The translations under genes and the position numbers were made by a program. From contig JAJDTG010000016.1 in the NCBI GenBank assembly GCA_022827275.1, positions 31,819-95,818 of the forward strand: a stretch of 64,000 bases of DNA, written 5' to 3'. The notes beneath the pieces were generated by a model. It was not told the origin of the DNA. It ran no database searches and saw nothing but the letters and a program-made list of their open reading frames with translations. Shown here one piece after another: positions 16,524-25,422 of this stretch (position 1 is its first letter; every line of letters starts with the position of its first letter). The DNA is from Candidatus Dadabacteria bacterium (GTDB lineage: Bacteria; Desulfobacterota_D; UBA1144; Nemesobacterales; Nemesobacteraceae).

Positions 16524-18233
16524 ATGACTCAGGATAATGATATTACAGATTCTAATGAGAAGAGCTTTGAGGAGTTACTTGATGAAAGTATGGAATCGCG
16601 TTTGAGCGAACCCGAGAACGGGGAAATAGCGAAAGGAAGGGTAATAAGGGTTGATTCCGACGCTGTTTTCATAGACCTCGGGTTTAAGTTCGAGTGCATA
16701 GTTCCCATAAACCAATTTCTAAACAAAGACGGCGAATACGAAGTCTCGGTAGGCTCGGATATAGAAGTTCTGGTCGAAAGACCTAACCCGAACACCGTCA
16801 GGGCCTCCAAACAGAAAGCAGACCAGATAAAAGAAAAAAGAGCGATCGAGGAGAAATTCAAGAACAAAGAACCGGTCGCCACGAAGATCCTAAACAGAGT
16901 TAAGGGCGGTTTTAACTGCGATATAGGACGGAACGCTCCATTCAAGGTCTTTCTTCCCGGTTCCCAGGTCGGCCTGCGACCGGTTGCGGATTTTGACGAG
17001 ATGGTGGGCCAGACGATCGAAACCCGCATTATTCAGAACAACGATAACGGCATAGTAGTGTCGAGAAGGGTGATTCTCGAGGAAGAGAGGGAGGAGAAGA
17101 AAAAGGAGACGCTTGCCACCATCTCGGAAGGCCAGACTGTTCCCGGAAACGTGGTGAAGATAATTGACGCCGGCGCTTTTGTGGACATAGGGGGCATAGA
17201 GGGTTTTGTCCCGATAGGAGAACTCTCTTGGGGGAGGGTAAGGCACCCGGGGGATGTCCTTAAAGAAGGCGAGGATATCCAGGTCAAGATTCTCCGCCTT
17301 GAGATCGAAAACGGGAAAATAACCCTCGGGGTGAAACAGACCACCGAGGACCCGTGGGAGAGCATACAGGAGAGATACAAGGTCGGCGACAGAGTCAGGG
17401 GCAAGGTGGTCTTCGCGGCGGAATTCGGCGTGTTCGTTGAGCTTGAACCCGGGATAGAGGGACTTGTACACGTAAGCGAACTCTCCTGGGTTAAGAATTT
17501 CCGCCATCCAAGCGAAGTAGTTTCAGTCGGAAGCGAAATAGAAGTCGCGGTTCTGGGAGTAAAGCCAAGGGAAAGAAGAATTTCACTTAGCCTCAAGCAG
17601 ATACAGGAAAACCCATGGGATGAGTTCAAGCGGGACAATCCTCCTAACACTAGGCTTAGCGGAACCATAAGGAACGTCACGGAACTCGGAGTTTTTGTCG
17701 AAGTTGCCCCGGACATGGTCGGGCTCGTGCGCCCGGAAAATCTGAGGTGGGAGAGCGAAATCAGCCCCCTTGAGATTTTCTCAGGCGAAGACGTGGGAAA
17801 GGAGATAGAGCTTGTTGTGCTGAATGTCATACCGAGGCAGAGAAAAATCGGACTTGGAATCAAGCAGCTTACCCCGGACCCGTGGAACAAGGTGCTCCGG
17901 GACTACAAGGTTAACGAGACTGTGGTCACCTCCAAGATAGAGGAAATTCTCGAAAGCGGAGTCACCGTGGCGCTTGCCGACGACGTGAGGGGATTTTACG
18001 CCATCCGCGAATTCCAGGGTGAGGAGTTCAGCAAGGAGTCCATTAAGGTCGGAGACGAGATAAGCGGCTTGGTCACAGGTTTTAACAAGCCTAAGCATCA
18101 GGTGAATCTCAGCCGCAGAAGGCTTGAGAAGAAACAGGAAAAAGACACAATGAGAGACTTTGCGTCTTCCCAGCAGGAGAGTTCCTCCAAGCTCGGGGAC
18201 ATCCTGAACGAAAAACTCAAGGCCCTTGACTGA
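16524..18233 (+). CDS. rpsA: 30S ribosomal protein S1
   Basis: S1 binds mRNA on the small subunit and helps initiation on structured or weak-SD messages, which are frequent in this window. The product is 569 residues with six S1/OB repeats. Repeat starts are recognisable as GEIAKGRVIRVDSDAVFIDL, a divergent second repeat (VATKILNRVKGGFNCDIG), GQTVPGNVVKIIDAGAFVDI, GDRVRGKVVFAAEFGVFVEL, NTRLSGTIRNVTELGVFVEV and a weaker sixth. Repeats 3-5 end in the usual ERRISLSLKQ-type motif. The C-terminus is a charged tail. aroA-cmk-rpsA order is conserved in bacteria. Confidence 0.95.
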   Translation: MTQDNDITDSNEKSFEELLDESMESRLSEPENGEIAKGRVIRVDSDAVFIDLGFKFECIVPINQFLNKDGEYEVSVGSDIEVLVERPNPNTVRASKQKADQIKEKRAIEEKFKNKEPVATKILNRVKGGFNCDIGRNAPFKVFLPGSQVGLRPVADFDEMVGQTIETRIIQNNDNGIVVSRRVILEEEREEKKKETLATISEGQTVPGNVVKIIDAGAFVDIGGIEGFVPIGELSWGRVRHPGDVLKEGEDIQVKILRLEIENGKITLGVKQTTEDPWESIQERYKVGDRVRGKVVFAAEFGVFVELEPGIEGLVHVSELSWVKNFRHPSEVVSVGSEIEVAVLGVKPRERRISLSLKQIQENPWDEFKRDNPPNTRLSGTIRNVTELGVFVEVAPDMVGLVRPENLRWESEISPLEIFSGEDVGKEIELVVLNVIPRQRKIGLGIKQLTPDPWNKVLRDYKVNETVVTSKIEEILESGVTVALADDVRGFYAIREFQGEEFSKESIKVGDEISGLVTGFNKPKHQVNLSRRRLEKKQEKDTMRDFASSQQESSSKLGDILNEKLKALD

Positions 18234-18244
18234 GGGGTGGCGAA

Positions 18245-19144
18245 GTGAGAGTTCCCGACCTCAGTTTTTTTCTTAAGACCGCTCTTTCGCTTCTGGTTAT
18301 ATTCCTTGTCGGTTTTGCGGGAATCCTAATAGGAGCACTGCTTTCTGATCATAACCAGACCCCCAGCGGGGACGGGGTGGCTGTGGTAAACATCGACGGC
18401 ATAATAATCAATCCCGACCCCTATATTAAAAGCATAAGAAAAATACGCGAGACCGATTCCGTAAAGGCTGTTGTGGTAAGGGTAAATTCCCCGGGAGGAG
18501 CAGTCGCGGCTTCCCAGGAAGTATACGAGGAACTCAGAAGTCTGGGCGAGGCAATGCCGGTTGTGGCCAGCATGGGAACGGTTGCCGCCTCGGGGGGTTA
18601 CTATATCGCCTGTGCGGCTGCCACGATTTATGCCAATCCCGGCACCGTGACCGGCAGCATCGGCGTGATAGCGCAGTTTGCAAGCTACGAGCAGCTGCTT
18701 AAGTGGGCGAAAGTGGAAGTCGAGGTCATAAAAAGCGGGGAGTTTAAGGATCTTGGCTCGCCGCTTCGCAAAATGCCCGAGGCGCAAAAGGCTTACCTGC
18801 AGACGCTTATAGATGGTGCCCATTCCCAGTTCAAGGAGATGGTTTCCGAGAGAAGGAATCTTACCCCGGCGAAAGTCGCTTCGCTCTCTGACGGAAGGAT
18901 ATTCATCGGAAGTCAGGCAAGGGAACTCGGCCTTGTTGACCGCATCGGGACTCTTGAGGCCGCGATTGCCGAGGCGAGGAAGCTGGGGGGCCTAGATGAG
19001 GATTCGTGGATCAGGGAGTATCCCATGAAGAAAAAAACGCTGCTTGATTTCGTTCTTCCCGAAACTCTGTCTGAGCGCGTGACCTTTGTCTCTCCCGTGA
19101 GAACCGGGTTCGGTCTCTACTACATAACCGACGTGGTCTACTAG
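18245..19144 (+). CDS. sppA: Signal peptide peptidase SppA (short form)
   Basis: Membrane-anchored serine protease that degrades released signal peptides. This 299-residue form has one N-terminal transmembrane helix (about residues 10-33) and a single S49 domain. VNSPGGAVAASQEVYEEL, GTVAASGGYYIACAA (catalytic Ser), GSIGVIAQF and EVIKSGEFKDLGSPLR (general-base Lys) are present. The GTG start is 11 nt after rpsA, so it is probably cotranscribed with it. It resembles the Bacillus-type half-length SppA rather than the 67-kDa enterobacterial one. Confidence 0.9.
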   Translation: MRVPDLSFFLKTALSLLVIFLVGFAGILIGALLSDHNQTPSGDGVAVVNIDGIIINPDPYIKSIRKIRETDSVKAVVVRVNSPGGAVAASQEVYEELRSLGEAMPVVASMGTVAASGGYYIACAAATIYANPGTVTGSIGVIAQFASYEQLLKWAKVEVEVIKSGEFKDLGSPLRKMPEAQKAYLQTLIDGAHSQFKEMVSERRNLTPAKVASLSDGRIFIGSQARELGLVDRIGTLEAAIAEARKLGGLDEDSWIREYPMKKKTLLDFVLPETLSERVTFVSPVRTGFGLYYITDVVY

Positions 19145-19299
19145 ACGGGGCCTCCGCTTATTCCATATCAATCTCCTTGCCCTACAATACTTATGCGGGG
19201 CTTGATTTAGCTGGTATTTTCCCGAAAAACCGATATTCTACAGTGTAGTGCCGCTTGTCGGACCACGCTGGTTTAGCGAAACCGTTTTTCAAACAACCG

Positions 19300-19665
19300 A
19301 TGAAACATGTAAAAAGATTTTTTCTCTTGGTCGTATGCTGTTTCGTGGCCCTTTTCTTCATTCAGAACCTTGAGATAGCAACGCAGGTGTTCAGAGTCGA
19401 GCTGGGTTTTTTCTCCTTTAAGGGGACATGGGCGGTTTACAATGCCGGGATAATAGGAGCCTCGTTTCTTCTGGGCGCTTTTGTTTTTTTTCTGCTGAGT
19501 TTTGCCAGAGGACGTTCCGCAAAGTCCGAGTTGAAGCGGAGCAGGGAAACCGTGAAGAATCTCGAGAAAAAAGTCGGGAAACTGGAGGTGGAGCTTCTGC
19601 AGAACAAGCCTGCCGGCTACCAGGAGCAATCTTCTCCCCGTGATATATTCAGGGCGCCGAAATGA
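19300..19665 (+). CDS. LapA/DUF1049-type inner-membrane protein
   Basis: A small membrane protein of about 121 residues with two hydrophobic helices (FFLLVVCCFVALFFIQNLE and NAGIIGASFLLGAFVFFLLS) followed by a charged coiled-coil segment (about residues 80-108) rich in Lys/Glu. This is the layout of LapA (YciS)-like DUF1049 proteins, which in E. coli act with LapB in LPS regulation. The start is uncertain: ATG 19300 is preferred, TTG 19255 is possible, and neither has a good Shine-Dalgarno. ATGA overlap with lipA. Function is inferred from family only. Confidence 0.65.
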   Translation: MKHVKRFFLLVVCCFVALFFIQNLEIATQVFRVELGFFSFKGTWAVYNAGIIGASFLLGAFVFFLLSFARGRSAKSELKRSRETVKNLEKKVGKLEVELLQNKPAGYQEQSSPRDIFRAPK

Positions 19666-20633
19666 GATCTGCCATCACTCAAACCCGGATGCCTGCTCGT
19701 ACGGGGACCCGCAGGAAACCCGAGTGGATAAAGGCAAAAATCCCAAGCGGTCCGAATTATACCAAGCTTAGAAGCTTGGTGCGCGAATTTGGCCTCCACA
19801 CCGTGTGCGAGGAGGCGAAGTGCCCGAACATAGGGGAGTGCTGGGGGGCTGGAACACTAACCTTCATGATTCTGGGGGATGTCTGCACGAGAAGCTGCGG
19901 CTTCTGCCACGTGAAAACGGGAAAAGGCGGCGAACTCGACTGGGAAGAACCCGCCAGGGTGGCTGCGGCGGTCGCGGAGCTTCGGAAAAACAACGCGCGG
20001 GTTACGCATCTGGTTATAACTTCGGTAAACAGGGATGACAGAAACTACGAAAGCGCCTGTATCTTCGCACAGACCGTAAACGAAGTAAGGAATAGCGCCC
20101 CGGGGGTAAAGATCGAAGTTCTCATCCCGGACTTCAAGGGGGAACCCGAGGCGATTCACAAAGTTATAGCGTCATCTCCCGATGTTTTGAATCATAATAT
20201 TGAAACCGTTCCGAGACTCTACTCTCTTCCGCAGAAAACCCAGTCAGGAAGAACCAGGTCCGTGAGGCCGCAGGCGGTCTACGGCAGATCTCTTGAGCTT
20301 CTTTCGCTGTCCGCGAAAATGGGGAAGCCCGGGATGCTTACCAAGTCAGGCATTATGGTCGGTCTCGGGGAGAGTTTTGAAGAAATCGTCGAAACGCTTA
20401 AGGATCTCAAGCGCGCCGGCTGCGACATAGTTACAATAGGACAGTATCTGCAGCCCACTATAGACCATATACCGGTATCAAGGTTCTACCATCCCGTCGA
20501 GTTTGAATCTCTTAAAGACTACGGAGAGAAAATAATCGGTATTCCGCATGTGGAGGCGGGACCGCTTGTCAGGAGCTCTTACCACGCGGAAAAACAGGTT
20601 CTTGATCTCTCCGACGCAATGACCGGGACATAA
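19662..20633 (+). CDS. lipA: Lipoyl synthase
   Basis: Radical SAM enzyme that inserts two sulfurs into protein-bound octanoyl groups to form lipoate. The 323-residue product has both clusters: the auxiliary-cluster motif CEEAKCPNIGECW (about residues 48-60) and the SAM-cluster motif CTRSCGFC (about 74-81). The C-terminal RSSY serine ligand motif is visible in GPLVRSSYHAEKQ. Other conserved blocks are HNIETVPRLY and TKSGIMVGLGE. It overlaps the LapA-like gene by 4 nt. No lipB is seen nearby. Confidence 0.95.
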   Translation: MRSAITQTRMPARTGTRRKPEWIKAKIPSGPNYTKLRSLVREFGLHTVCEEAKCPNIGECWGAGTLTFMILGDVCTRSCGFCHVKTGKGGELDWEEPARVAAAVAELRKNNARVTHLVITSVNRDDRNYESACIFAQTVNEVRNSAPGVKIEVLIPDFKGEPEAIHKVIASSPDVLNHNIETVPRLYSLPQKTQSGRTRSVRPQAVYGRSLELLSLSAKMGKPGMLTKSGIMVGLGESFEEIVETLKDLKRAGCDIVTIGQYLQPTIDHIPVSRFYHPVEFESLKDYGEKIIGIPHVEAGPLVRSSYHAEKQVLDLSDAMTGT

Positions 20634-20804
20634 GGGACATTAAAAAACAAACCAGTTGCGACTCGGAATTACGCGTAAAAACAAAATGGCGCGTTTTACC
20701 GTGGAGGGGCATGCGCGATTGGGGGAATGGGGAATCTGCTGGGAAGCGCTGAATTGAGATTGGGAAGCGGTAAGGGGTTCTTGGCGCCGGTTAAGATTTC
20801 ATTC
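20634..20804. other. Intergenic region between convergent lipA and nitrilase
   Basis: About 170 bp with no recognisable gene, RNA or strong terminator hairpin. It contains short G-rich repeats (GGGAATGGGGAATC, GGGAAGCG twice) of no clear meaning. Confidence 0.4.
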
Positions 20805-21926
20805 TCAGTTAAAAAGTTCTTTAAGTTCTTCTACAATTGCCTCAAGTTTGTCCTCGGAAACCCCGTAGCTGTCTGAAATTCTTTTTATTTCCTGGGAGGA
20901 TATCCGAGGCTCTGCGGTTTTTTCCGCAATGGGTTCCCGTTTCTCCCTGTCGATGAGAAGTTTGGCCACATCCCACCTTGAATAATGCCCTAAGGAGTCG
21001 AAAACAGCTTTTACCGCCTTTATCTGGTTCGCGTAGCAGTCGGCGTAGAGGATTGCGTCTTTTTCGAAGTGAGGTTCAAAAAGGTATCTGCCGGCTGGGT
21101 TGACGATAGAGCTTCCTCCCCTGGCCCAGTCGTAATTCATGTGGTTACCGTCGCGCACATAGTGCCATCTCTCCGGGAAATCATCGTCGTCAAGATAACC
21201 GCAGGCGCTTAGCACGAACGCCCCCGATTCAAACGCGTGAACCCTTATGAGCGGCTGCACCGTGCACCCCGCTCCCGGATCTTCCGTTTCGGCCGCAAGC
21301 AGCTTCTCGTCTCCCCTCTTCCAGTTCCCCGGCCACACCGCCACATGGAAGTCCTGTCCGCTGTGAACCATCGCGGCCCTTACGAGAACCATATGATTTT
21401 CCCAGCAAACAAGCCCTCCTATTCTTCCTATGTCGGTGTCGTAGGTGGTTATGTCACTTCCGTCTCCCTGGCCCCAGTAGGTTCTCTCTGTGTAGGTGGG
21501 CATGAGCTTTCTGTGCCTGCCGAGCACCTTGCCTTCACGCGATATGAAAAGAAGGGAGTTATAAACGGTGCGGCTTCCCTTGCGGTCGTCAAGCTCATTG
21601 CAGCCTATTACCACGTGAGCGTCGGCGTCCCGGGCGGCTTCTGCGAGCATCTCGGTGTCGTCCCCGGGAATCACTATGGAGTTATCCTGGAGTGCGATCA
21701 TGAAATCCGTCCAGTCGTGCGGGGGGGTTTCGTAGCCGACTGTGTAGTAGGCCGGGTAGCCTGGTATGAATGCCTCGGGGAATGCGATAAGCTCCGCTCC
21801 GTTATCCCCCGCTTCCCTTATCACGCGACAGGCTTTCTCAAGAGTCCGTTCCTTGTCCATGAACACGGGAGCCGTCTGTGCAACCGCGACTTTTACTTTT
21901 TCCCTGCCGCCTAGAACTTTTCTCAT
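20805..21926 (-). CDS. Nitrilase/carbon-nitrogen hydrolase family protein
   Basis: A 373-residue member of nitrilase branch 1, converting nitriles to acids plus ammonia. The Glu-Lys-Cys triad is visible: FPEAFIPGYP (Glu about 48), GRHRKLMPTYTER (Lys about 135) and GGLVCWENHM (Cys about 170; the CWEN form is typical for true nitrilases). VAVWPGNW and LSACGYL follow. The C-terminal about 60 residues (from SLGHYSRWDVAKL onward) form an extra helical segment beyond the catalytic domain. It starts 22 bp after the small unknown gene upstream on the same strand, suggesting an operon. The natural substrate is unknown. Confidence 0.87.
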   Translation of the reverse strand: MRKVLGGREKVKVAVAQTAPVFMDKERTLEKACRVIREAGDNGAELIAFPEAFIPGYPAYYTVGYETPPHDWTDFMIALQDNSIVIPGDDTEMLAEAARDADAHVVIGCNELDDRKGSRTVYNSLLFISREGKVLGRHRKLMPTYTERTYWGQGDGSDITTYDTDIGRIGGLVCWENHMVLVRAAMVHSGQDFHVAVWPGNWKRGDEKLLAAETEDPGAGCTVQPLIRVHAFESGAFVLSACGYLDDDDFPERWHYVRDGNHMNYDWARGGSSIVNPAGRYLFEPHFEKDAILYADCYANQIKAVKAVFDSLGHYSRWDVAKLLIDREKREPIAEKTAEPRISSQEIKRISDSYGVSEDKLEAIVEELKELFN

Positions 21927-21948
21927 GAGCCTCGGGCCGCAGGCGTAC

Positions 21949-22350
21949 TCAGGTTATTATCCTGCTTCCGCCCTGGGGTCCTCCTTCGCTTTGTCTCTGC
22001 TGGTTCTGCTTGGCTCTCGCGTAGACAAGAGCGAAGAATTTCTCCTTGAAGTCGTTGTCAAAGGCGCATACCCCTGGGATTATGTATCCCATGAGCGCTA
22101 TCTGGAGAAAGTATTCGGTGTTTGCCTTGAGAAAGGACTCGTTTATCTCGCCGCCGTAGGCCTGTGCGAAATTCTGGTATATCTGGTTTCCGAGCTCGGT
22201 CGCTATCTCTACGACGCTTTTTGACTGGCCGGATGCCTGATGGGCCGCTACTCCGAGGTTAAAGGCCATGTTTATGGAGTTCATAAAGTTGTCTTCTACT
22301 TCCTCTTGTGACTCTGTTCCCTCTTGCGGCTTTGTGTTTTCTTCTGACAT
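21949..22350 (-). CDS. Hypothetical protein of unknown function
   Basis: A 133-residue protein I do not recognise. The N-terminus is acidic and Glu/Gln-rich (residues 1-20), the middle is predicted helical with AFNLGVAAHQA and FLQIALMGYIIPGVCAF segments, and the C-terminus is Gln/Gly-rich (KQNQQRQSEGGPQGG). No signal peptide or definite transmembrane helix. It is upstream of and collinear with the nitrilase gene (22 bp), so it may be its partner. Coding status is supported by frame length, codon use like neighbours, and the A+T-rich promoter-like region 22375-22410 shared with the divergent cupin gene. Confidence 0.7.
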   Translation of the reverse strand: MSEENTKPQEGTESQEEVEDNFMNSINMAFNLGVAAHQASGQSKSVVEIATELGNQIYQNFAQAYGGEINESFLKANTEYFLQIALMGYIIPGVCAFDNDFKEKFFALVYARAKQNQQRQSEGGPQGGSRIIT

Positions 22351-22443
22351 TTTAATATCCCCCGTTTTTGTATGGTTAAATTGTCCTAACGTATTATATT
22401 ATATTGCTGCTTTGATTTTAACAATTCTGCTGGAGGAAAATCC

Positions 22444-22917
22444 ATGAAAGCTGATCACCTTATACAGAGACTCGGACTGAAAAAGCTTCCCGGTGAGGGG
22501 GGATACTACAAAGAGACCTACAGAAGCGATGAAATGGCTGGGGAAGACCGCAGTCTTTCAACTGCTATCTACTACCTTATAACCTCAGAGGCGAATTCCA
22601 AGATGCACAGGGTGAGTTCGGACGAGATTTTCCATTTTTATTTCGGCGATCCGGTCCAGATGCTGCTTCTCTATCCTACGGGAGAATCGAGGGTAGTGTT
22701 CATGGGGGATAATCTTCCCTCCGGCCAGAAAACCCAGCTTGTGGTTCCCAAGGGAACCTGGCAGGGCGCAATGGTGGTGGAGGGGGAGTACGGATACGCT
22801 TTCATGGGAACTACGATGGCTCCCGGGTTTGAGTTTGAGGATTTCGAACTCGGCGCTCAGGAGAGCCTTCTGCTGAGGTTTCCCCAGCACGAGATCATGA
22901 TACGGGAGCTTGCGTAA
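22444..22917 (+). CDS. Cupin domain protein (DUF985/cupin_5 family)
   Basis: A 157-residue cupin. GEGGYYKETYRS, STAIYYLIT, MHRVSSDEIFHFYFGDPVQM followed by LLLYP, VVPKGTWQGAMVV and FEDFELG are the DUF985 hallmarks; family members resemble dTDP-sugar epimerase-like cupins without defined substrate. A GGAGG Shine-Dalgarno precedes the ATG by about 6 nt. It overlaps the following DCC gene by 8 nt. Confidence 0.88.
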   Translation: MKADHLIQRLGLKKLPGEGGYYKETYRSDEMAGEDRSLSTAIYYLITSEANSKMHRVSSDEIFHFYFGDPVQMLLLYPTGESRVVFMGDNLPSGQKTQLVVPKGTWQGAMVVEGEYGYAFMGTTMAPGFEFEDFELGAQESLLLRFPQHEIMIRELA

Positions 22918-23335
22918 ACGGGAGATAGATATTCTGGGGTCAGAAAAACCGGTGATTTTCTTTGACGGCGTGTGCGGTTTCTGCAACAGGTTCGTCGATT
23001 TTGTAATGTGGGCAGACAGTAGTGCGGAAATATTCTTTTCTCCCGTGCAGGGAGAGGCCGCCGCTGAGTTCTCTCTTCAACAAAACGAGCCTCCGCGCGA
23101 GTGGAAGATTGCCTACGTTGACGAAAAGGGAGTTTACGAGGGCGCCGACGCCGTTTTGCTCGTCCTAAGGAGGCTTGGGGGGATCTGGAAGCTTCCCGCC
23201 CTTTTTATTTATATTCCCCGGCCGGTAAAGGATTATTTTTACGGGATTGTGTCAAAGAACCGCTACCGCATTCTTGGCAAGAGGGATACCTGCCGCGTCC
23301 CGTCTCCTGAGGAGAGGGAAAGGTTTTTACCTTGA
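22910..23335 (+). CDS. DCC family protein (DUF393, thiol-disulfide oxidoreductase-like)
   Basis: The motif VIFFDGVCGFCNRFVDFVM gives the DxxCxxC signature for which the DCC (DUF393) family is named; a thioredoxin-like redox role is proposed but unproven. ADAVLLVLRRLGG and the C-terminal YRILGKRDTCRVP are also conserved. The start is TTG at 22910, overlapping the cupin stop; GTG at 22952 immediately before the DCC motif is an alternative. Cytoplasmic. Confidence 0.85.
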   Translation: MRKREIDILGSEKPVIFFDGVCGFCNRFVDFVMWADSSAEIFFSPVQGEAAAEFSLQQNEPPREWKIAYVDEKGVYEGADAVLLVLRRLGGIWKLPALFIYIPRPVKDYFYGIVSKNRYRILGKRDTCRVPSPEERERFLP

Positions 23336-23397
23336 GTGCTTTTTTGATAAATCCCCCGGTGTATGTATATTGAAGCGGAGGAGAATTTTCACTTCAG

Positions 23398-24030
23398 ATG
23401 CCTTCACTTGAAGAACTTGTTTTAGCCGACGAGACAGCCAGCGAAATAGCGAACGCGAGCGAAATCGCCAGGGAGGAATGGGAAAAGATAAGGGTTTCCC
23501 TGGCTCTTTGCGGGGATACGGGAGATTACTGCGGGGATGACTTCATGCTCGGAACGATTTCCGGGGAAACGATAACGCGCGAGCCGCTTGGGAGTCCGAC
23601 GAAATCCGTTTCGGTTTACTCCCCAACTTATTATCCGATGTATTTCGTGAAGAATCTGCGCAAGTTCCGGGAGAAGCTTCCGGAGAAAAATTACCGCACG
23701 ACGGAAGCCCTCTACGTCTACGTCGAGCTTGTTAACGCGGCGGCGCTGCGCCTCGGCCTCGAGGGAACGTTGGCTATGGGGTTTGCTAGCGGCTACGCGA
23801 ACGTAAGAACGGGCTGGATCGCGGAGAAGGGACTTCCGGAGCAGAGCGCCGTATTCTCCGAAATGTTTTTTTCAGACAGGCCGAAGAACTACGACTGGGA
23901 TTTTCACTGGACTTCTGTCAGGCGGAAATTCGCTGAAATCTACGAAAAATTCGTCGCCTGGCAGCACTCCCCCGCCCTCTACCTTGAGGAGTCAAAATCC
24001 AAGGCGGTCGTAAAGCCTTTTATAGTCTAG
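23398..24030 (+). CDS. Hypothetical protein of unknown function
   Basis: A 210-residue soluble protein that I cannot assign. It is acidic at the N-terminus, with helix-rich EELVLADETASEIANASEIA, then aromatic-rich YSPTYYPMYFVKNLRKF and NYDWDFHWTSVRRKFAEIYE. No signal peptide or transmembrane segment. The ATG lies 10-15 nt after a GGAGGAG Shine-Dalgarno (23378-23384). The last 4 bases overlap the convergent dnaB stop. Codon use looks like neighbouring genes, so it is likely real. Confidence 0.72.
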   Translation: MPSLEELVLADETASEIANASEIAREEWEKIRVSLALCGDTGDYCGDDFMLGTISGETITREPLGSPTKSVSVYSPTYYPMYFVKNLRKFREKLPEKNYRTTEALYVYVELVNAAALRLGLEGTLAMGFASGYANVRTGWIAEKGLPEQSAVFSEMFFSDRPKNYDWDFHWTSVRRKFAEIYEKFVAWQHSPALYLEESKSKAVVKPFIV

Positions 24031-25382
24031 ACGAATCCCTCTTCGAGTTCGTCCGAAGGATTCTCGAAGCTCGGAACCCCGTTTTGCTCAAGAAACACAA
24101 GCTTCACAGTGCCCGTGGGCCCGTTTCTCTGCTTCCCGATTACGAGTTCCGCCATGCCGTCTTTTTCCTCGGGGTTTTTTCTGTATATGTCCTGGCGGTG
24201 AATGAAAAGCACTACGTCTGCGTCCTGTTCTATGGCGCCGCTCTCCCTGAGGTCTGAGAGCTGGGGACGGCGGTCGGTTCTGGCTTCGGTCTGGCGGCTT
24301 AACTGGGAGATACCTATTACCGGAACGTCAAGCTCCTTGGCGAGTGCCTTTAGGGCACCCGAGATCTCCGCTATTTCCCTTTCCCGGGTTTCATTTCTCG
24401 AACTGCCTCTCATGAGCTGCAGATAGTCGACCACGATCAGGTCGAGGCGGTTGTCTTTTTTCAGCCGTCTCGCCTTCGCCCTTATCTCGAGTACCGTAAG
24501 TGCCGGGGTGTCGTCTATGAAGATGTTTGCGCTTGCGTACCTCTCGGCTGAATCAAACAGCCTCTCCAGGTCGTTATCCCTTATGTAACCGCTTCGCATC
24601 GCCGAAAAACTGACTTTCGAGTTTATGGAAAGAAGTCTCAGCATGAGCTGCTCTTTCGTCATCTCAAGCGAGAACATGGCGACTGAAAGATCTTCGTTCA
24701 ATGTGGCATTGCTTATTATGTTAAGGCAGAGAGATGTTTTCCCCGCCCCGGGGCGCGCGGCGATTATCACGAGATCCGATTTCTGGAGACCCGAGGTCAG
24801 GTGGTCGAGTCTCTCAAAGCCGGTCCTTATGCCGGTTATGAGCTCCTTTTTCTTGTAGAGCCGCTCGATATTGTCTATCGCCACCGGCGCAAGATCCCTC
24901 GAGTGCCAGAAGCTTGGCTTTATCTTGTTCTGGGCAATGTCGAGGATTGACTGCTCCGCCCTGTCCAGGAACTCGTCAACTTCGATGTCGGGTCCGTACC
25001 CGCGGTGCGCTATGTCGGTTGCGGTGAGCACCAGTTTTCTCAGAACGGACTTGTCTTTTACTATCCTTGCGTAATGAGCGACATTCCCCGCCGTGGGAAC
25101 GGTCGAGACCAGGTAGGTGAGGTAGGCGGCCCCCCCGATTTCTTCTACGGCGCCCTTGGAACTCATCAACTCATACAGGGTGAGAACGTCGATGGGGGTG
25201 CCCTCCCTGTCGAGGTCTATCATTGAGTTCATTATCTTGGAGTGGTTTTCGTTATAGAAGTCCTCGGCTATGAGAATTTCGAGAACTTGGTTTATCGAGC
25301 TGCTTTCGATGAGTATGGAACCCAGTACCGCGCGTTCAGCCTCCTCGTTGCTCGGGAGGGGGGATTTCGTCATATTCTCCAT
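24027..25382 (-). CDS. dnaB: Replicative DNA helicase DnaB
   Basis: Hexameric 5'-3' helicase of the replisome. The 451-residue product shows the N-terminal primase-interacting domain (LPSNEEAERAVLGSIL at residues 8-23), a linker, and the RecA-like ATPase: AARPGAGKTSLCLN (Walker A), MFSLEMTKEQL, LIVVDYLQLMRG (Walker B) and the arginine-finger region QTEARTDRRPQLSDLRESGA. No intein is present. It is last in the minus-strand run nuoE-glycerate kinase-dnaB, starting 40 bp after glycerate kinase. Confidence 0.96.
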   Translation of the reverse strand: MENMTKSPLPSNEEAERAVLGSILIESSSINQVLEILIAEDFYNENHSKIMNSMIDLDREGTPIDVLTLYELMSSKGAVEEIGGAAYLTYLVSTVPTAGNVAHYARIVKDKSVLRKLVLTATDIAHRGYGPDIEVDEFLDRAEQSILDIAQNKIKPSFWHSRDLAPVAIDNIERLYKKKELITGIRTGFERLDHLTSGLQKSDLVIIAARPGAGKTSLCLNIISNATLNEDLSVAMFSLEMTKEQLMLRLLSINSKVSFSAMRSGYIRDNDLERLFDSAERYASANIFIDDTPALTVLEIRAKARRLKKDNRLDLIVVDYLQLMRGSSRNETREREIAEISGALKALAKELDVPVIGISQLSRQTEARTDRRPQLSDLRESGAIEQDADVVLFIHRQDIYRKNPEEKDGMAELVIGKQRNGPTGTVKLVFLEQNGVPSFENPSDELEEGFV

Positions 25383-25422
25383 CGTTCGAGGTTTTCTCCT
25401 GTTCCACCTGTCCGATGGTTTT

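Noticed and set aside
22014..22350. Similarity between the unknown protein's tail (GGPQGGSRIIT) and GGT's SQGGSRIIT
   Set aside because: A short coincidental match between a disordered tail and a conserved core motif; nothing else is shared.
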